Source: Cypionkella sp.
GTDB lineage: Bacteria; Pseudomonadota; Alphaproteobacteria; Rhodobacterales; Rhodobacteraceae
Reading direction: 5' to 3'
NCBI RefSeq assembly: GCF_030652235.1
Contig: NZ_JAUSBA010000070.1
Location: 45,284 to 109,283, forward strand
DNA length: 64,000 nucleotides
Each line of letters opens with the position of its first letter. The stretch's first letter is position 1. The notes under the pieces are model-generated. The model was not told the origin of the DNA. It ran no database searches and worked only from the letters and a program-made list of their open reading frames with translations. The position numbers and the translations under genes are program-made. Of this stretch, positions 36,193 to 45,092 are shown piece after piece.

Positions 36193-36768
36193 CTATTCCA
36201 CGATTTCGATACTGTTCTGGAAGCTGCCGAATTTCGCGGAATTCTTATCTCGCAGCGTGGTTTCCAGTATATACTGCCCCGGCGTAATTCCATCCAGCGT
36301 ATAGGTCAGATTGGCCTGAAACTCGCGGTTCTGGTAGCGCGATGTCAGATCCAGATTGGCCACCGCAGGCAATTCACCAAGCACCTCTCCCGCCTCGGTC
36401 ATCACCTTCAAATCGACAACAAAACCGATCGTATAAAGCCCGTCACCGCCCGAGCCATAGCTGAAGCCGAACGGTTCTGCATAAATCAGAATCGGCTCAC
36501 CGACCTTGTATTTTTCATCGAGGCGCGGGTTGTAGATGCCAAAGCCCGCGGCCGGTTCCGTCACCAGAACGGTTTGATGAATGCCAATGTCTTTGCCGCC
36601 CTCCCACACCGTCGCCATCAAGGCATGTGCCGCATCCATCGCTCCCTTGGCGTCATCAGCGGCCATCAGCGCCTCTATCTCGGTGGCTTTATCGACAATT
36701 GGTCCGGCGTGGACGGGCAGGGCAAAGGACAGGCCCAAAACAACAGCGGCGGCGGTTTTTGTAAACAT
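36193..36768 (-). CDS. Periplasmic protein of unknown function
   Basis: The product is 191 aa with a clear signal peptide (MFTKTAAAVVLGLSFALPVHA). The N-terminal mature part is helical; the C-terminal beta-rich domain (LDEKYKVGEPILIYAEPFGF to the end) looks like an immunoglobulin-like or lipoprotein-sorting fold. No family was assigned. A CCTGT tandem repeat sits 77-98 bases upstream. It lies 15 bases from the PfkB gene start and may be co-transcribed with it. Confidence 0.6.
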   Translation of the reverse strand: MFTKTAAAVVLGLSFALPVHAGPIVDKATEIEALMAADDAKGAMDAAHALMATVWEGGKDIGIHQTVLVTEPAAGFGIYNPRLDEKYKVGEPILIYAEPFGFSYGSGGDGLYTIGFVVDLKVMTEAGEVLGELPAVANLDLTSRYQNREFQANLTYTLDGITPGQYILETTLRDKNSAKFGSFQNSIEIVE

Positions 36769-36844
36769 AGATCAACTCCCCTACTTCAGATTAAAGTCAT
36801 CACACTGCTCGGGTATGATATAAAGGACGTGATAGAAAGGTTTT

Positions 36845-36866
36845 CCTGTCCTGTCCTGTCCTGTCC
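36845..36866. repeat. CCTGT pentanucleotide tandem repeat, 4.4 copies
   Basis: Four perfect CCTGT units plus CC lie between the metallopeptidase stop and the secreted-protein start, in the latter's probable promoter region. Copy number could vary by slippage and change promoter spacing. Confidence 0.85.
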
Positions 36867-36896
36867 AAGCCGCAAGCGCGAAAGAAACGGGATTGT

Positions 36897-37307
36897 TCAT
36901 TCCCACCACGGATCAATCGCGCCGATTTCATCATCGCTCCAGCCGAAGTGATGCGCAAGCTCGTGCACCAGAACGTGGGTGACCAGCTCTTGCAGGGTGA
37001 CATTGCCGCGCTCGATCCATTCATCCAGGATCGGACGGCGGAACAGCCAGATCATATCGGGCTGAAGCGGTTGATCTGACACGGATTTTTCAGTAAGCGG
37101 AATGCCGTCATAAAGGCCCGTCAACTCGAACGGGCTTTCGCAGCCGAGTTCAGCCAACATGACATCGCTGGCAAAATCCTCGATCCGCAGCGCGACTTGC
37201 GCTGCTGCCGTGCGGTAGGGTGGCGGCAAATCGGCGATGGCTGCGCGGGCGAGGGCCTCGATATGCTCGGCATCGGGGGCGAGGAGGCTGGTATGAGGCG
37301 TGATCAT
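36897..37307 (-). CDS. Metallopeptidase-family (zincin-like, DUF1025) protein
   Basis: The product is 136 aa. The zinc-binding motif HELAHHFGWSDDEI (HExxH plus a distal Asp) lies near the C-terminus at about residues 114-127, as in small bacterial zincin-like proteins. IWLFRRPILDEW precedes it as in the family. Substrate unknown. Divergent from gltX. Confidence 0.85.
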   Translation of the reverse strand: MITPHTSLLAPDAEHIEALARAAIADLPPPYRTAAAQVALRIEDFASDVMLAELGCESPFELTGLYDGIPLTEKSVSDQPLQPDMIWLFRRPILDEWIERGNVTLQELVTHVLVHELAHHFGWSDDEIGAIDPWWE

Positions 37308-37402
37308 CGCCGCAGCCTAGTCGCCGCGCGGAAAGCTGCAAGGCGATAACTGGACAAACGGCGGGCCATATGACAGGGAAGGGCGGTTGCAGGAGAGCCG
37401 AA

Positions 37403-38737
37403 ATGACCGATCGTCCCACGATTACCCGCTTTGCCCCGTCGCCCACCGGCTATATCCATGTCGGCAATCTGCGCACGGCGCTGATGAACTATCTGATCAC
37501 CCGCAAGGCCGGGGGTACGTTCATTCTGCGGCTGGATGACACCGATAAGGAACGCTCGAAGCAGGAATACATTGATGGCCTGCTGTTCGATCTGGAATGG
37601 CTCGGCCTGCAGTGGGACCGGGTGGAACAGCAATCCCTGCGCTTTGATCGCTACCGCGAGGCGGCGGATCAGTTGCGCGCCGCGGGACGGTTCTATGAAT
37701 GCTTTGAATCTCCGGTTGAGTTGGACCTAAAGCGCAAGAAGCAACTGAACATGCACAAGCCGCCGGTTTATGACCGCGCGTCTTTGCGGATGACGGAAGA
37801 TGAGAAGGCCAAGGCGCGTGACGAAGGCCGGGCGGGCTATTGGCGTTTTCTGCTGGATCAACAGCGGATTGAATGGACGGACGGCATCTTGGGGCCGATC
37901 TCGATTGATGCGGCTTCGGTGTCTGATCCGGTGCTGATCCGGGCGGATGGGCAGATCCTGTATACCTTTGCCTCGTCGGTGGATGATATCGACATGGGCG
38001 TGACCTCGATCGTGCGGGGGGCGGATCATGTGACCAATACCGCGACGCAGATTCAGATCATGCAGGCGAAGGGCGGTGTGCCGCCGAACTTCTCGCACCA
38101 CTCGCTGTTGACCGGGCCGAAGGGTGAGGAACTCTCCAAGCGTCTGGGAACTTTGAGCCTGCGCGACCTGCGCGCGCGGGGAGTAGAGCCGATGGCGCTG
38201 CTGTCGCTGATGGCACGGCTCGGGTCATCGAAGCCGGTGGAACTGGCTTCGTCGATGCAGGATTTGATCGACGGTTTCGACATTGGCAGCTTTGGCGCGG
38301 CTCCGACCAAGTTTGATGCCGAAGATCTGTTCCCGTTGACCCGCGCGCATGTGCAAAGCCTGCCGTTGGCGAATGTGGCCGAGAAGATCGCGGCGCTGGG
38401 TGTGCCTGCCGAAAAGGCCGAGTTGTTCTGGACCGTCGCCAAAGCCAACATCACCGTGCTGGCCGATCTGGAAGGCTGGTGGGTGCTGTTCCGCGATGGT
38501 GCTGTGCCACTGGTGGATGAGGAAGATCGCGAATTCGTGGCGCAAGCTTTCGATATGCTGCCCGAAGGGCCGTGGACAACCGCGACTTGGGGCGAATGGA
38601 CGACGGCGGTGAAAGAGGCCACCGGGCGCAAGGGCAAAACCCTGTTCCGCCCGCTGCGCCGCGCTGTCACGGGCTTGGATGCGGGGCCAGAGATGGCTGA
38701 CGTGATGCCGCTGTTGCAGAAACGTCCGAGCCTCTAG
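37403..38737 (+). CDS. gltX: Glutamyl-tRNA synthetase
   Basis: The product is 444 aa, class I. The HIGH-type motif is in APSPTGYIHVGNLRTAL (residues about 11-20) and the KMSKS-type motif is GEELSKRLG. The C-terminal anticodon domain is of bacterial length. It charges tRNA-Glu. Alphaproteobacteria often carry two copies, one of which serves tRNA-Gln through transamidation; I cannot tell which this is. The ATG at 37403 follows AGGAGAG. Confidence 0.95.
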   Translation: MTDRPTITRFAPSPTGYIHVGNLRTALMNYLITRKAGGTFILRLDDTDKERSKQEYIDGLLFDLEWLGLQWDRVEQQSLRFDRYREAADQLRAAGRFYECFESPVELDLKRKKQLNMHKPPVYDRASLRMTEDEKAKARDEGRAGYWRFLLDQQRIEWTDGILGPISIDAASVSDPVLIRADGQILYTFASSVDDIDMGVTSIVRGADHVTNTATQIQIMQAKGGVPPNFSHHSLLTGPKGEELSKRLGTLSLRDLRARGVEPMALLSLMARLGSSKPVELASSMQDLIDGFDIGSFGAAPTKFDAEDLFPLTRAHVQSLPLANVAEKIAALGVPAEKAELFWTVAKANITVLADLEGWWVLFRDGAVPLVDEEDREFVAQAFDMLPEGPWTTATWGEWTTAVKEATGRKGKTLFRPLRRAVTGLDAGPEMADVMPLLQKRPSL

Positions 38738-38748
38738 GGCTTTCACAT

Positions 38749-38787
38749 TGGCTTAAATATTCTGGGGGTCCGGGGGCTAGCCCCCGG
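38749..38787. terminator. Bidirectional terminator, CCGGGGGCTAGCCCCCGG
   Basis: An 18-base perfect palindrome (38770-38787) is preceded by TTGGCTTAAATATTCTGGG, between the convergent gltX and cobS. Same repeat family as 46738-46783. Confidence 0.7.
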
Positions 38788-38800
38788 TTCTGACCCGAAT

Positions 38801-39556
38801 TCAGCGCGCCAAGACCAGCCAGCCTGCGACTTCGGCCAACTGCTGCATTGCCCCCAGAACATCACCGCTTTGCCCGCCGATTTGGCGCAGGGCAATGCGG
38901 GCGAAGATGGTTTGCACGACGACTTGGGTTGCGAAAACCAGGACGACGGCTTGCGGTCCGACCAGCACCGCCACGCCGAGAAGAGCCAGCGCCAACCCGG
39001 CCAAAGCGCGGGCCAGCATGGTGCCTGCTGCGGATTTTCCCATGCCATCGCTTCGGGCGGCGGGCATCCAGTGCAGCGCAAATGCCAAGCCCGCGCGGCT
39101 GGAAATAGCCAGTGCAATCAGGGCACAGGCCGCAAGCTTTGGGCTCTGCGCCGCCAAAAGCGCCAAAGCCTGCCAGCGCAATCCCAGTGATAGGATCAGC
39201 GCCAAGCCGCCATAGCTGCCGATGCGGCTGTCGCGCATGATCTCCAGCTTGCGGTCGCGGTCGCGGCCACCGCCGAAGCCGTCGGCGACATCGGCAAGGC
39301 CGTCTTCATGCAGGCCGCCCGTGGTCAGAATGCCTGCCGCCAAGGCGAGCCCTGCCGCGAGCGGCGGGGCGATTCCCAGAGCCATTGCCCCGATCAAAAC
39401 CGTCGCGCCAATCCCGCCCACCAGCGCACCTACCAGCGGAAATGCCCAAACCGCCGCGCCAATCGCCGGGGCGTCGGCCATCCGCCCTGCGGGCAGGCGG
39501 GTCAGCAGCATCATCGCCAGTTGCACCTCTGCCAGACGGGTGCGCAGCGGGGTCAT
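38801..39556 (-). CDS. cobS: Adenosylcobinamide-GDP ribazoletransferase
   Basis: The product is 251 aa with several membrane helices. The metal-binding motif is [15 protein letters not shown] (DGLADxxDGFGG). It joins GDP-cobinamide and alpha-ribazole to make cobalamin. It overlaps cobT by 4 bases. In the P. denitrificans scheme this gene is cobV and must not be confused with the chelatase subunit CobS. Confidence 0.95.
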   Translation of the reverse strand: MTPLRTRLAEVQLAMMLLTRLPAGRMADAPAIGAAVWAFPLVGALVGGIGATVLIGAMALGIAPPLAAGLALAAGILTTGGLHEDGLADVADGFGGGRDRDRKLEIMRDSRIGSYGGLALILSLGLRWQALALLAAQSPKLAACALIALAISSRAGLAFALHWMPAARSDGMGKSAAGTMLARALAGLALALLGVAVLVGPQAVVLVFATQVVVQTIFARIALRQIGGQSGDVLGAMQQLAEVAGWLVLAR

Positions 39557-40560
39557 GCCTCGGACACTCCGGCCTCGCCGAAGGTCGCCATGCCGTTATG
39601 ACACTCAAGTGCCGCGCGCAGGATGCCGAGGGCGAGAGCCGCGCCCGAGCCTTCGCCCAAGCGCATGTCGAACTCCAGCACGGCGCGTTTGTTGAGCGCG
39701 GCCAAAAGCTTGCGATGCCCCGGTTCGGCGCTTTGGTGACCGATAAGGCAGTGATCCAGCAGGGCAGGGTTCACAGCATACAGCGCGGAGGCCGCAGCGG
39801 TGCAAATGAAGCCATCAAGGATCACCGGAATCCGGGCTGCCCGCGCAGCCAGCACCGCACCGCAAATCGCCGCCTGCTCGCGCCCGCCCAAGGCTGCCAA
39901 GATGCCCATCGCGGTCAGGCCTTTGTGGCGGGCAAGCCCGGTTTCAATCGCGGCGATCTTGCGCTTGATGCCGTCGCTGTCCGAGCCTGTTCCGGCCCCA
40001 ACCCATCCGGCCACATCACCGCCAAACAGGGCTGAGGTCATCGCCGCCGCAACTGTAGAATTGCCGATGCCCATTTCGCCCAAGATCAGCACGTCGGCGC
40101 TTACATCCACCGCGTCCGCCCCGGCCTGCATTGCGGCCAAAGCCTCGGCCTCGTTCATAGCAGGGCTTTCAGTGAAATCGGCGGTGGGGCGGTCAAGTTC
40201 CAGTGCGATCACCGATAGATTGGCGCCATTGGCACGGCAGAGCTGGTTGATCGCGGCACCTCCGGCTTGGAAATTTCCGACCATTTGCGCCGTTACCGCC
40301 TGCGGATAGGGATTGACGCCTTGGGCGCAGATGCCGTGGTTTCCGGCAAAAACCAGCGCTTGGGCGCGGGTGATCTGTGGTCGGGCTGTCCCGCGCCAGC
40401 TTGCCATGAACACGGCCAACTCCTCCAGCCGTCCCAAAGATCCCGGCGGTTTGGTTAGGCTGTTTTGCCGTGCAAGGGCTGCGGCGGCGGCGGCGCTATC
40501 GGCTTGCGGCAGACTTGCCGCAAGATCGGCCACGGCGGCGAGAGAGGTCAGTTTCATCAT
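39553..40560 (-). CDS. cobT: Nicotinate-nucleotide--dimethylbenzimidazole phosphoribosyltransferase
   Basis: The product is 335 aa. Signatures are [21 protein letters not shown] and the catalytic-Glu motif [14 protein letters not shown] near the C-terminus. It makes alpha-ribazole phosphate from nicotinate mononucleotide and DMB, the latter from BluB (44469-45092). It overlaps cobU by 4 bases. The second Met is an alternative start. Confidence 0.96.
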   Translation of the reverse strand: MMKLTSLAAVADLAASLPQADSAAAAAALARQNSLTKPPGSLGRLEELAVFMASWRGTARPQITRAQALVFAGNHGICAQGVNPYPQAVTAQMVGNFQAGGAAINQLCRANGANLSVIALELDRPTADFTESPAMNEAEALAAMQAGADAVDVSADVLILGEMGIGNSTVAAAMTSALFGGDVAGWVGAGTGSDSDGIKRKIAAIETGLARHKGLTAMGILAALGGREQAAICGAVLAARAARIPVILDGFICTAAASALYAVNPALLDHCLIGHQSAEPGHRKLLAALNKRAVLEFDMRLGEGSGAALALGILRAALECHNGMATFGEAGVSEA

Positions 40561-41063
40561 TTCACCTTCATTGGCAGGCCCGAGACGGCGAGGATCACCT
40601 CATCCGCCTCGGCTGCGATCCATTGGTTTAGCGTCCCCGCCGCATCGCGGAACGCGCGGGCAAGGGCGTTTTCCGGCACGATGCCCATGCCGACTTCATT
40701 GGTGACAAACACCACGGGGCTGGTTTGATGTGGCAGGGCGGTCAGCAATTTCTGCCCCGCCGCGCGCCAATCGTGGTTCCCAAGCATCAGATTTGTCAGC
40801 CAGAGCGTCAGGCAATCGACCAAGCGCGGGCCTTTGCCATTGGTCGCGGTCAGGGCTGCGATCAAATCCAAAGGCTCGGCATGGGTGATCCACTCCGGCC
40901 CGCGCCGCGCCTGATGTTCGGCGATGCGGGCGCGCATCTCATCATCCCAAGCCTGCGCTGTGGCGATGTAATGCGCGGGTTGGCCCATTTGCAAAACGCG
41001 GCCTTCTGCGATCCGGCTTTTGCCAGAGCGCGCGCCGCCGGTGATCAGAATGGTTTTGTGCAT
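40557..41063 (-). CDS. cobU: Adenosylcobinamide kinase/guanylyltransferase
   Basis: The product is 168 aa. The P-loop ITGGARSGKS is at residues 7-16, and conserved VDCLTLWLTNLM and FVTNEVGMGIVPE follow. It phosphorylates and then guanylylates adenosylcobinamide. The ATG at 41063 puts the P-loop at the usual place; the frame from 41237 would extend into the divergent phosphatase gene. First gene of the cobU-cobT-cobS unit. P. denitrificans name: cobP. Confidence 0.96.
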   Translation of the reverse strand: MHKTILITGGARSGKSRIAEGRVLQMGQPAHYIATAQAWDDEMRARIAEHQARRGPEWITHAEPLDLIAALTATNGKGPRLVDCLTLWLTNLMLGNHDWRAAGQKLLTALPHQTSPVVFVTNEVGMGIVPENALARAFRDAAGTLNQWIAAEADEVILAVSGLPMKVK

Positions 41064-41130
41064 ATCAGCCCTTGCCCCTTGGCCGTTGTCAAAGCAGAAA
41101 CGGGGCCAGCGCGAAAGGAGAAATGCGACC

Positions 41131-41733
41131 GTGCCTGCTGATGCCCCGACAGAACCCGCGACAGATCGCCAAACCGAGATCATGCTGATCCGCCACGCCC
41201 CCGCGCTGACCGAGGGGCGGATGGCAGGGCGGCGCAATGTGGCGGCGGATTGCAGTGATGCCTTGGCCTTTGCGGCGTTACGTGGCGCGGTCGGGGCTGC
41301 GGATCACTTGCGGATCAGCCCGGCGCGGCGCTGTGTGCAGACGGCGGCGGTGCTGTGGCCTGAACTGACGCCTATGCAAGACCCGCGGTTGTGGGAGCAG
41401 GATTTCGGCGCATGGGAGGGGGTGCCTTTTGCAGAACTGCCCGATCTGGGCGTGCTGTCTGGGGCGGCACTGGCCGCGCATCGCCCACCTCAGGGCGAAA
41501 GTTTTCTGGATCTCTGCGCGCGGTTGACGCCTGCCTTGCTTGCGGCCGGGTCGTTGGGCGGTCGCGTGGTGATCGTCGCCCATGCCGGGGTGATCCGTGC
41601 TGCTTTGGGGTTGGCTCTGGGAGTGCCTGCATTGGGGCTGGCGTTTCAGATCGCACCGCTGTCGTTAACGACGATTGTGGCGCTTCCGGGCGGGGTGTTT
41701 TCTATCGAAGGCGTCAATCGGATGCGGAGATGA
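41131..41733 (+). CDS. Histidine phosphatase family protein (alpha-ribazole phosphatase-like)
   Basis: The product is 200 aa. The phosphohistidine motif is MLIRHAPAL and the second histidine is in VIVAHAGVIRAAL, as in the phosphoglycerate-mutase-type phosphatases. In the cob cluster it probably removes phosphate from alpha-ribazole phosphate or cobalamin phosphate. The GTG at 41131 is preferred because GAAAGGAG lies 10 bases upstream; ATG 41182 is the alternative. It overlaps the next gene by 4 bases. Confidence 0.8.
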   Translation: MPADAPTEPATDRQTEIMLIRHAPALTEGRMAGRRNVAADCSDALAFAALRGAVGAADHLRISPARRCVQTAAVLWPELTPMQDPRLWEQDFGAWEGVPFAELPDLGVLSGAALAAHRPPQGESFLDLCARLTPALLAAGSLGGRVVIVAHAGVIRAALGLALGVPALGLAFQIAPLSLTTIVALPGGVFSIEGVNRMRR

Positions 41734-42551
41734 GGCCGCAAACTCTCCGGGTCGCGGGGCATTTTGGCGAGTTGTTGCAGGGGCGGATCGGGCGGGATGG
41801 CCCGGTGGCGCTGGTGACCTTGCCGTGCCCGGTGCTGGGGGTGACGGCAAGCCTTGCAGAGGGGCTGGGGTTTGCGATCACCGCGGCCAGCGCCGCCATT
41901 ATACCCGAAGCACGGGCGATCAAACTGCTGACTCTGTTAGACATTTCGATCTCTGGCACGCTCAGTTTTTCTGCAGAGATGCCCCCCGGCGGTGGCGCGG
42001 GTGTCTCGACAGCTGCTTTGGTGGCACTTGCGGGTTTGGCGGGTTGGGAGGGGGTGCCGATGCTTCTGGCGCGAGCTTGCATTGCGGTGGAAGGGGCGTC
42101 GGACCCATTGATGCTGTCGCGGCCTTCGCAGACACTTTGGGCCTCGCGTCAGGGCGAAATTCTTACCACGCTGCCGCCGCCGCCCGCGATGGAGATCACC
42201 GGTGGATTTTTCGGCCCGCCGCGCCGCACCGATCCGCAGGATGTGGATTTTCCCGATATTGCGGATCTGATCCCGCAATGGCAGGATGCCTGCGCTGGCC
42301 GCGATCTGGCACGCGTTGCGGCCTTGGCCAGCCTGTCGGCAAGCCGCACTTTGGCGCATCGCGGGACGCAAAGTGATCCCATCGCGTCGCTTGCAGCAGA
42401 CCTTGGGGCCTTGGGTTATGTAATTGCCCATACTGGGGCGGCGCGGGGGCTGATCTTCGCGCCCGGTAAGATTCCGCCGCACGCCAGCGTCGCTTTGCAC
42501 GACGCAGGCCTGCACGGTATCATCCAGTTTCGGACCGGGGGGGGCAGATGA
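41730..42551 (+). CDS. pduX: PduX-like L-threonine kinase (GHMP superfamily)
   Basis: The product is 273 aa. The GHMP ATP motif is MPPGGGAGVSTAALVAL (residues about 84-100). An N-terminal GHFGELLQG is typical of PduX. PduX phosphorylates L-threonine to feed CobD, giving the aminopropanol-phosphate linker. From memory, the Rhodobacter capsulatus blu locus has an equivalent called bluE. It overlaps both neighbours by 4 bases, between the phosphatase and cbiB. Confidence 0.8.
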   Translation: MRPQTLRVAGHFGELLQGRIGRDGPVALVTLPCPVLGVTASLAEGLGFAITAASAAIIPEARAIKLLTLLDISISGTLSFSAEMPPGGGAGVSTAALVALAGLAGWEGVPMLLARACIAVEGASDPLMLSRPSQTLWASRQGEILTTLPPPPAMEITGGFFGPPRRTDPQDVDFPDIADLIPQWQDACAGRDLARVAALASLSASRTLAHRGTQSDPIASLAADLGALGYVIAHTGAARGLIFAPGKIPPHASVALHDAGLHGIIQFRTGGGR

Positions 42552-43489
42552 GTTTTGCCGCGATGATGCTGGTGGCGATGGTCTTGGACAGTCTAATCGG
42601 CTGGCCAGCGCGGCTTTACGCGGTGATCGGCCATCCAGTGACATGGATCGGCGCGCTGATCCACTGGCTTGACCTTGCGCTAAACCACGATGCGGCACGC
42701 GGTACGTCGCGCCGGATGGCGGGGGTGGCGACGGCGCTGATGGTGATCGGCGTCACGGGTGGCGTGGCGTGGGCGCTGCAATGTGCTTTGCCTGCGGGTT
42801 GGCTGGGTATTCTGATTGGCGGGGTTCTGGCCTGGCCATTGCTGGCGCTGCGGTCGATGTACACCCATGTCGCCGCCGTAGTTTTACCTTTGCAAAACAA
42901 CGACTTGGTACAGGCGCGCTTTGCGGTGTCGATGATCGTCGGGCGCAATGCTGCCGTGTTGGATGAGGCGGGCGTGGCGCGGGCGGCGATGGAGAGTTTG
43001 GCGGAAAATACCTCGGATGGCATTGTGGCGCCGCTGTTTTGGGGGGCCATTCTGGGCCTGCCGGGGATTGCGGCCTATAAGGCGATCAACACGCTGGATT
43101 CGATGATCGGCCACCGCACGCCCCGGTTTGAGGCGTTCGGCTGGGCCTCGGCTCGGATCGACGATCTGGTCAACCTGATCCCAGCGCGGCTGACGGGGGC
43201 GGTATTTGCGCTGGTCTCCAACGCCCCGCGCCACGCGGCGAAAGTGATGTGGCGAGATGCTGGCCTGCACCGATCACCCAATGCAGGCTGGCCAGAGGCG
43301 GCGATGGCCGCTGGCCTTGGCGTGCGACTGTCTGGCCCGAGGGTTTACGCCGATCGGGTGGCGGAGGAGCCTTGGGTCAATGCGGGTGCCGCCGACCCAA
43401 CCCCTGCCGATCTGCAACGAGGCCTTGCGCTTTATGTCCGGGCGATGTTTGTGCTGGGCGCAGCGCTGCTCGGTTTGGCGCTGGTCTGA
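42548..43489 (+). CDS. cbiB: Adenosylcobinamide-phosphate synthase
   Basis: The product is 313 aa with about five membrane helices. Conserved stretches are GWPARLYAVIGHPVTWIG and ARAAMESLAENTSDGIVAPLFW. It attaches the aminopropanol phosphate to adenosylcobyric acid. It starts inside the pduX stop and is followed by cobD after 8 bases. P. denitrificans name: cobD. Confidence 0.95.
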   Translation: MSFAAMMLVAMVLDSLIGWPARLYAVIGHPVTWIGALIHWLDLALNHDAARGTSRRMAGVATALMVIGVTGGVAWALQCALPAGWLGILIGGVLAWPLLALRSMYTHVAAVVLPLQNNDLVQARFAVSMIVGRNAAVLDEAGVARAAMESLAENTSDGIVAPLFWGAILGLPGIAAYKAINTLDSMIGHRTPRFEAFGWASARIDDLVNLIPARLTGAVFALVSNAPRHAAKVMWRDAGLHRSPNAGWPEAAMAAGLGVRLSGPRVYADRVAEEPWVNAGAADPTPADLQRGLALYVRAMFVLGAALLGLALV

Positions 43490-43497
43490 GGGGGCAG

Positions 43498-44469
43498 ATG
43501 CGCGATCCCATACGCGATCATGGCGGAAACATTGACGGCGCGATGGCCCGCTTTGGCGGCGCAGATTGGATTGATCTGTCGACCGGCATCAACCGCGTGG
43601 CCTATCCGATTCCCGCCTTGCAGCCGGAAGATTGGACGATGCTGCCCACCCAAACCGCCAAGCAAGCCTTGCTGGACGTTGCCGCTAAAACCTACTGCTG
43701 CACCGCCCCGATGCTGGCGGTGGCAGGCGCACAAGCCGCGATTCAGATGATTCCGCGGCTGGCGAAGCCGGGAAAGGCCCGCGTGCTGGGGCCGACCTAT
43801 AACGAACATGCAGCAAGCCTGCGTGCCGCTGGCTGGAATGTCGAGCAGGTCAGCCAGTTCGGTCAGTTGGCAGGCGCGGATTTGGCCGTGGTGGTGAACC
43901 CCAACAACCCTGATGGCCGATCCTGTGCGCCCGCAGATCTGCTGGCTTTGGCCGGGCAAGTCGGGCGGTTGGTGGTGGATGAAAGCTTCGCCGATGCGCA
44001 ACCCGAGGTGTCTTTGCTGCCGCAAGCCGGGCAGGCGGGTCTGCTGGTGCTGCGCTCGTTCGGCAAGTTCTACGGTTTGGCCGGGGTGCGTTTGGGTTTT
44101 GTGATCGGCTGCGCTGAGGATATTGCGGCGCTGCAGGAAATGTCGGGGCCATGGCCAGTGAACGGTGCGGCGTTGCGGATTGGGGCTGCGGCTTTGGCGG
44201 ACAAAGCTTGGACCGAGGCGACGGTACAACGCTTACGGTCTGAGGTTGCACAGGCTGACGCTTTGGCATTGGCGGCGGGCTGGCAACTGGTTGGCGGCTG
44301 CGAATTGTTTCGTAGCTATGAGACGCCGGATGCAGAAACCGCACAAATTCGGCTCGCAAAACAGCGAATTTGGAGCCGAATCTTTCCTTATTCAAACCGA
44401 TGGCTGCGGATCGGCCTTCCCGGTACGCCTGCTGAATGGGCGCGGCTGACCCGCGCGTTGGAGGTCTGA
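43498..44469 (+). CDS. cobD: Threonine-phosphate decarboxylase (PLP)
   Basis: The product is 323 aa, aminotransferase fold-type I. VVNPNNPDGRSC, LVVDESFADAQPE and the PLP lysine in LRSFGKFYGLAGVRLGF are present. It decarboxylates threonine phosphate to aminopropanol phosphate. The ATG at 43498 follows GAGGGGG; the longer frame would overlap cbiB. Its stop shares a base with the bluB start (TGATG). P. denitrificans name: cobC. Confidence 0.9.
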   Translation: MRDPIRDHGGNIDGAMARFGGADWIDLSTGINRVAYPIPALQPEDWTMLPTQTAKQALLDVAAKTYCCTAPMLAVAGAQAAIQMIPRLAKPGKARVLGPTYNEHAASLRAAGWNVEQVSQFGQLAGADLAVVVNPNNPDGRSCAPADLLALAGQVGRLVVDESFADAQPEVSLLPQAGQAGLLVLRSFGKFYGLAGVRLGFVIGCAEDIAALQEMSGPWPVNGAALRIGAAALADKAWTEATVQRLRSEVAQADALALAAGWQLVGGCELFRSYETPDAETAQIRLAKQRIWSRIFPYSNRWLRIGLPGTPAEWARLTRALEV

Positions 44470-45092
44470 TGCAGTTCACCTCAGATGAATCCGCCACCCT
44501 GTTACGCATCCTGCAATGGCGCCGCGACGTGCGGCATTTTCGCCCCGATCCTGTGGGTGAGGCGGTGCTAGAGCGTCTCCGCGCCACGATGGATTGCGCG
44601 CCTTCGGTCGGCAATGCGCGGCCGTGGCGGGTGATCCGGGTCGATGATCCGGGCTTGCGCGTCGCCGTGCGCGCCAATTTCAGCCGGTGCAACGCTGAGG
44701 CCGCCAAGCTTTACACCGGCGACAAACACGCGGAATATCTGGCGCTGAAACTCGCGGGGCTTGAAATAGCCCCCGTGCAACTGGCGGTGTTCAACGTGAT
44801 GCACCCCGAGGCCGGGCATGGGTTGGGGCGGCAAACCCTGCCCGAAACTCTGCGCCAATCGACAGCGATGGCAATCCACACCCTGTGGCTGGCGGCGCGG
44901 GCCGAGAATTTGGGCCTTGGCATGGTGTCGATTCTGGAACCGCATGACATCGAGGCATTGTTGGGCGTGCCCGAGGATTGGGAATTTGCGGCCTATCTTT
45001 GCCTTGGCCACCCTGAGTTTATGGACGACACGCCACTGTTGCACCGCGCTGGCTGGCAGGAAAACACCCAGACCGAATGGCCGCGCCGCTAA
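44469..45092 (+). CDS. bluB: 5,6-dimethylbenzimidazole synthase
   Basis: The product is 207 aa of the nitroreductase-like flavin family. [12 protein letters not shown] and [18 protein letters not shown] are BluB-type, and [18 protein letters not shown] follows. It cleaves reduced FMN with oxygen to DMB, the lower ligand, which agrees with an aerobic pathway. Its stop overlaps the convergent cobQ stop by 4 bases. Confidence 0.92.
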   Translation: MQFTSDESATLLRILQWRRDVRHFRPDPVGEAVLERLRATMDCAPSVGNARPWRVIRVDDPGLRVAVRANFSRCNAEAAKLYTGDKHAEYLALKLAGLEIAPVQLAVFNVMHPEAGHGLGRQTLPETLRQSTAMAIHTLWLAARAENLGLGMVSILEPHDIEALLGVPEDWEFAAYLCLGHPEFMDDTPLLHRAGWQENTQTEWPRR

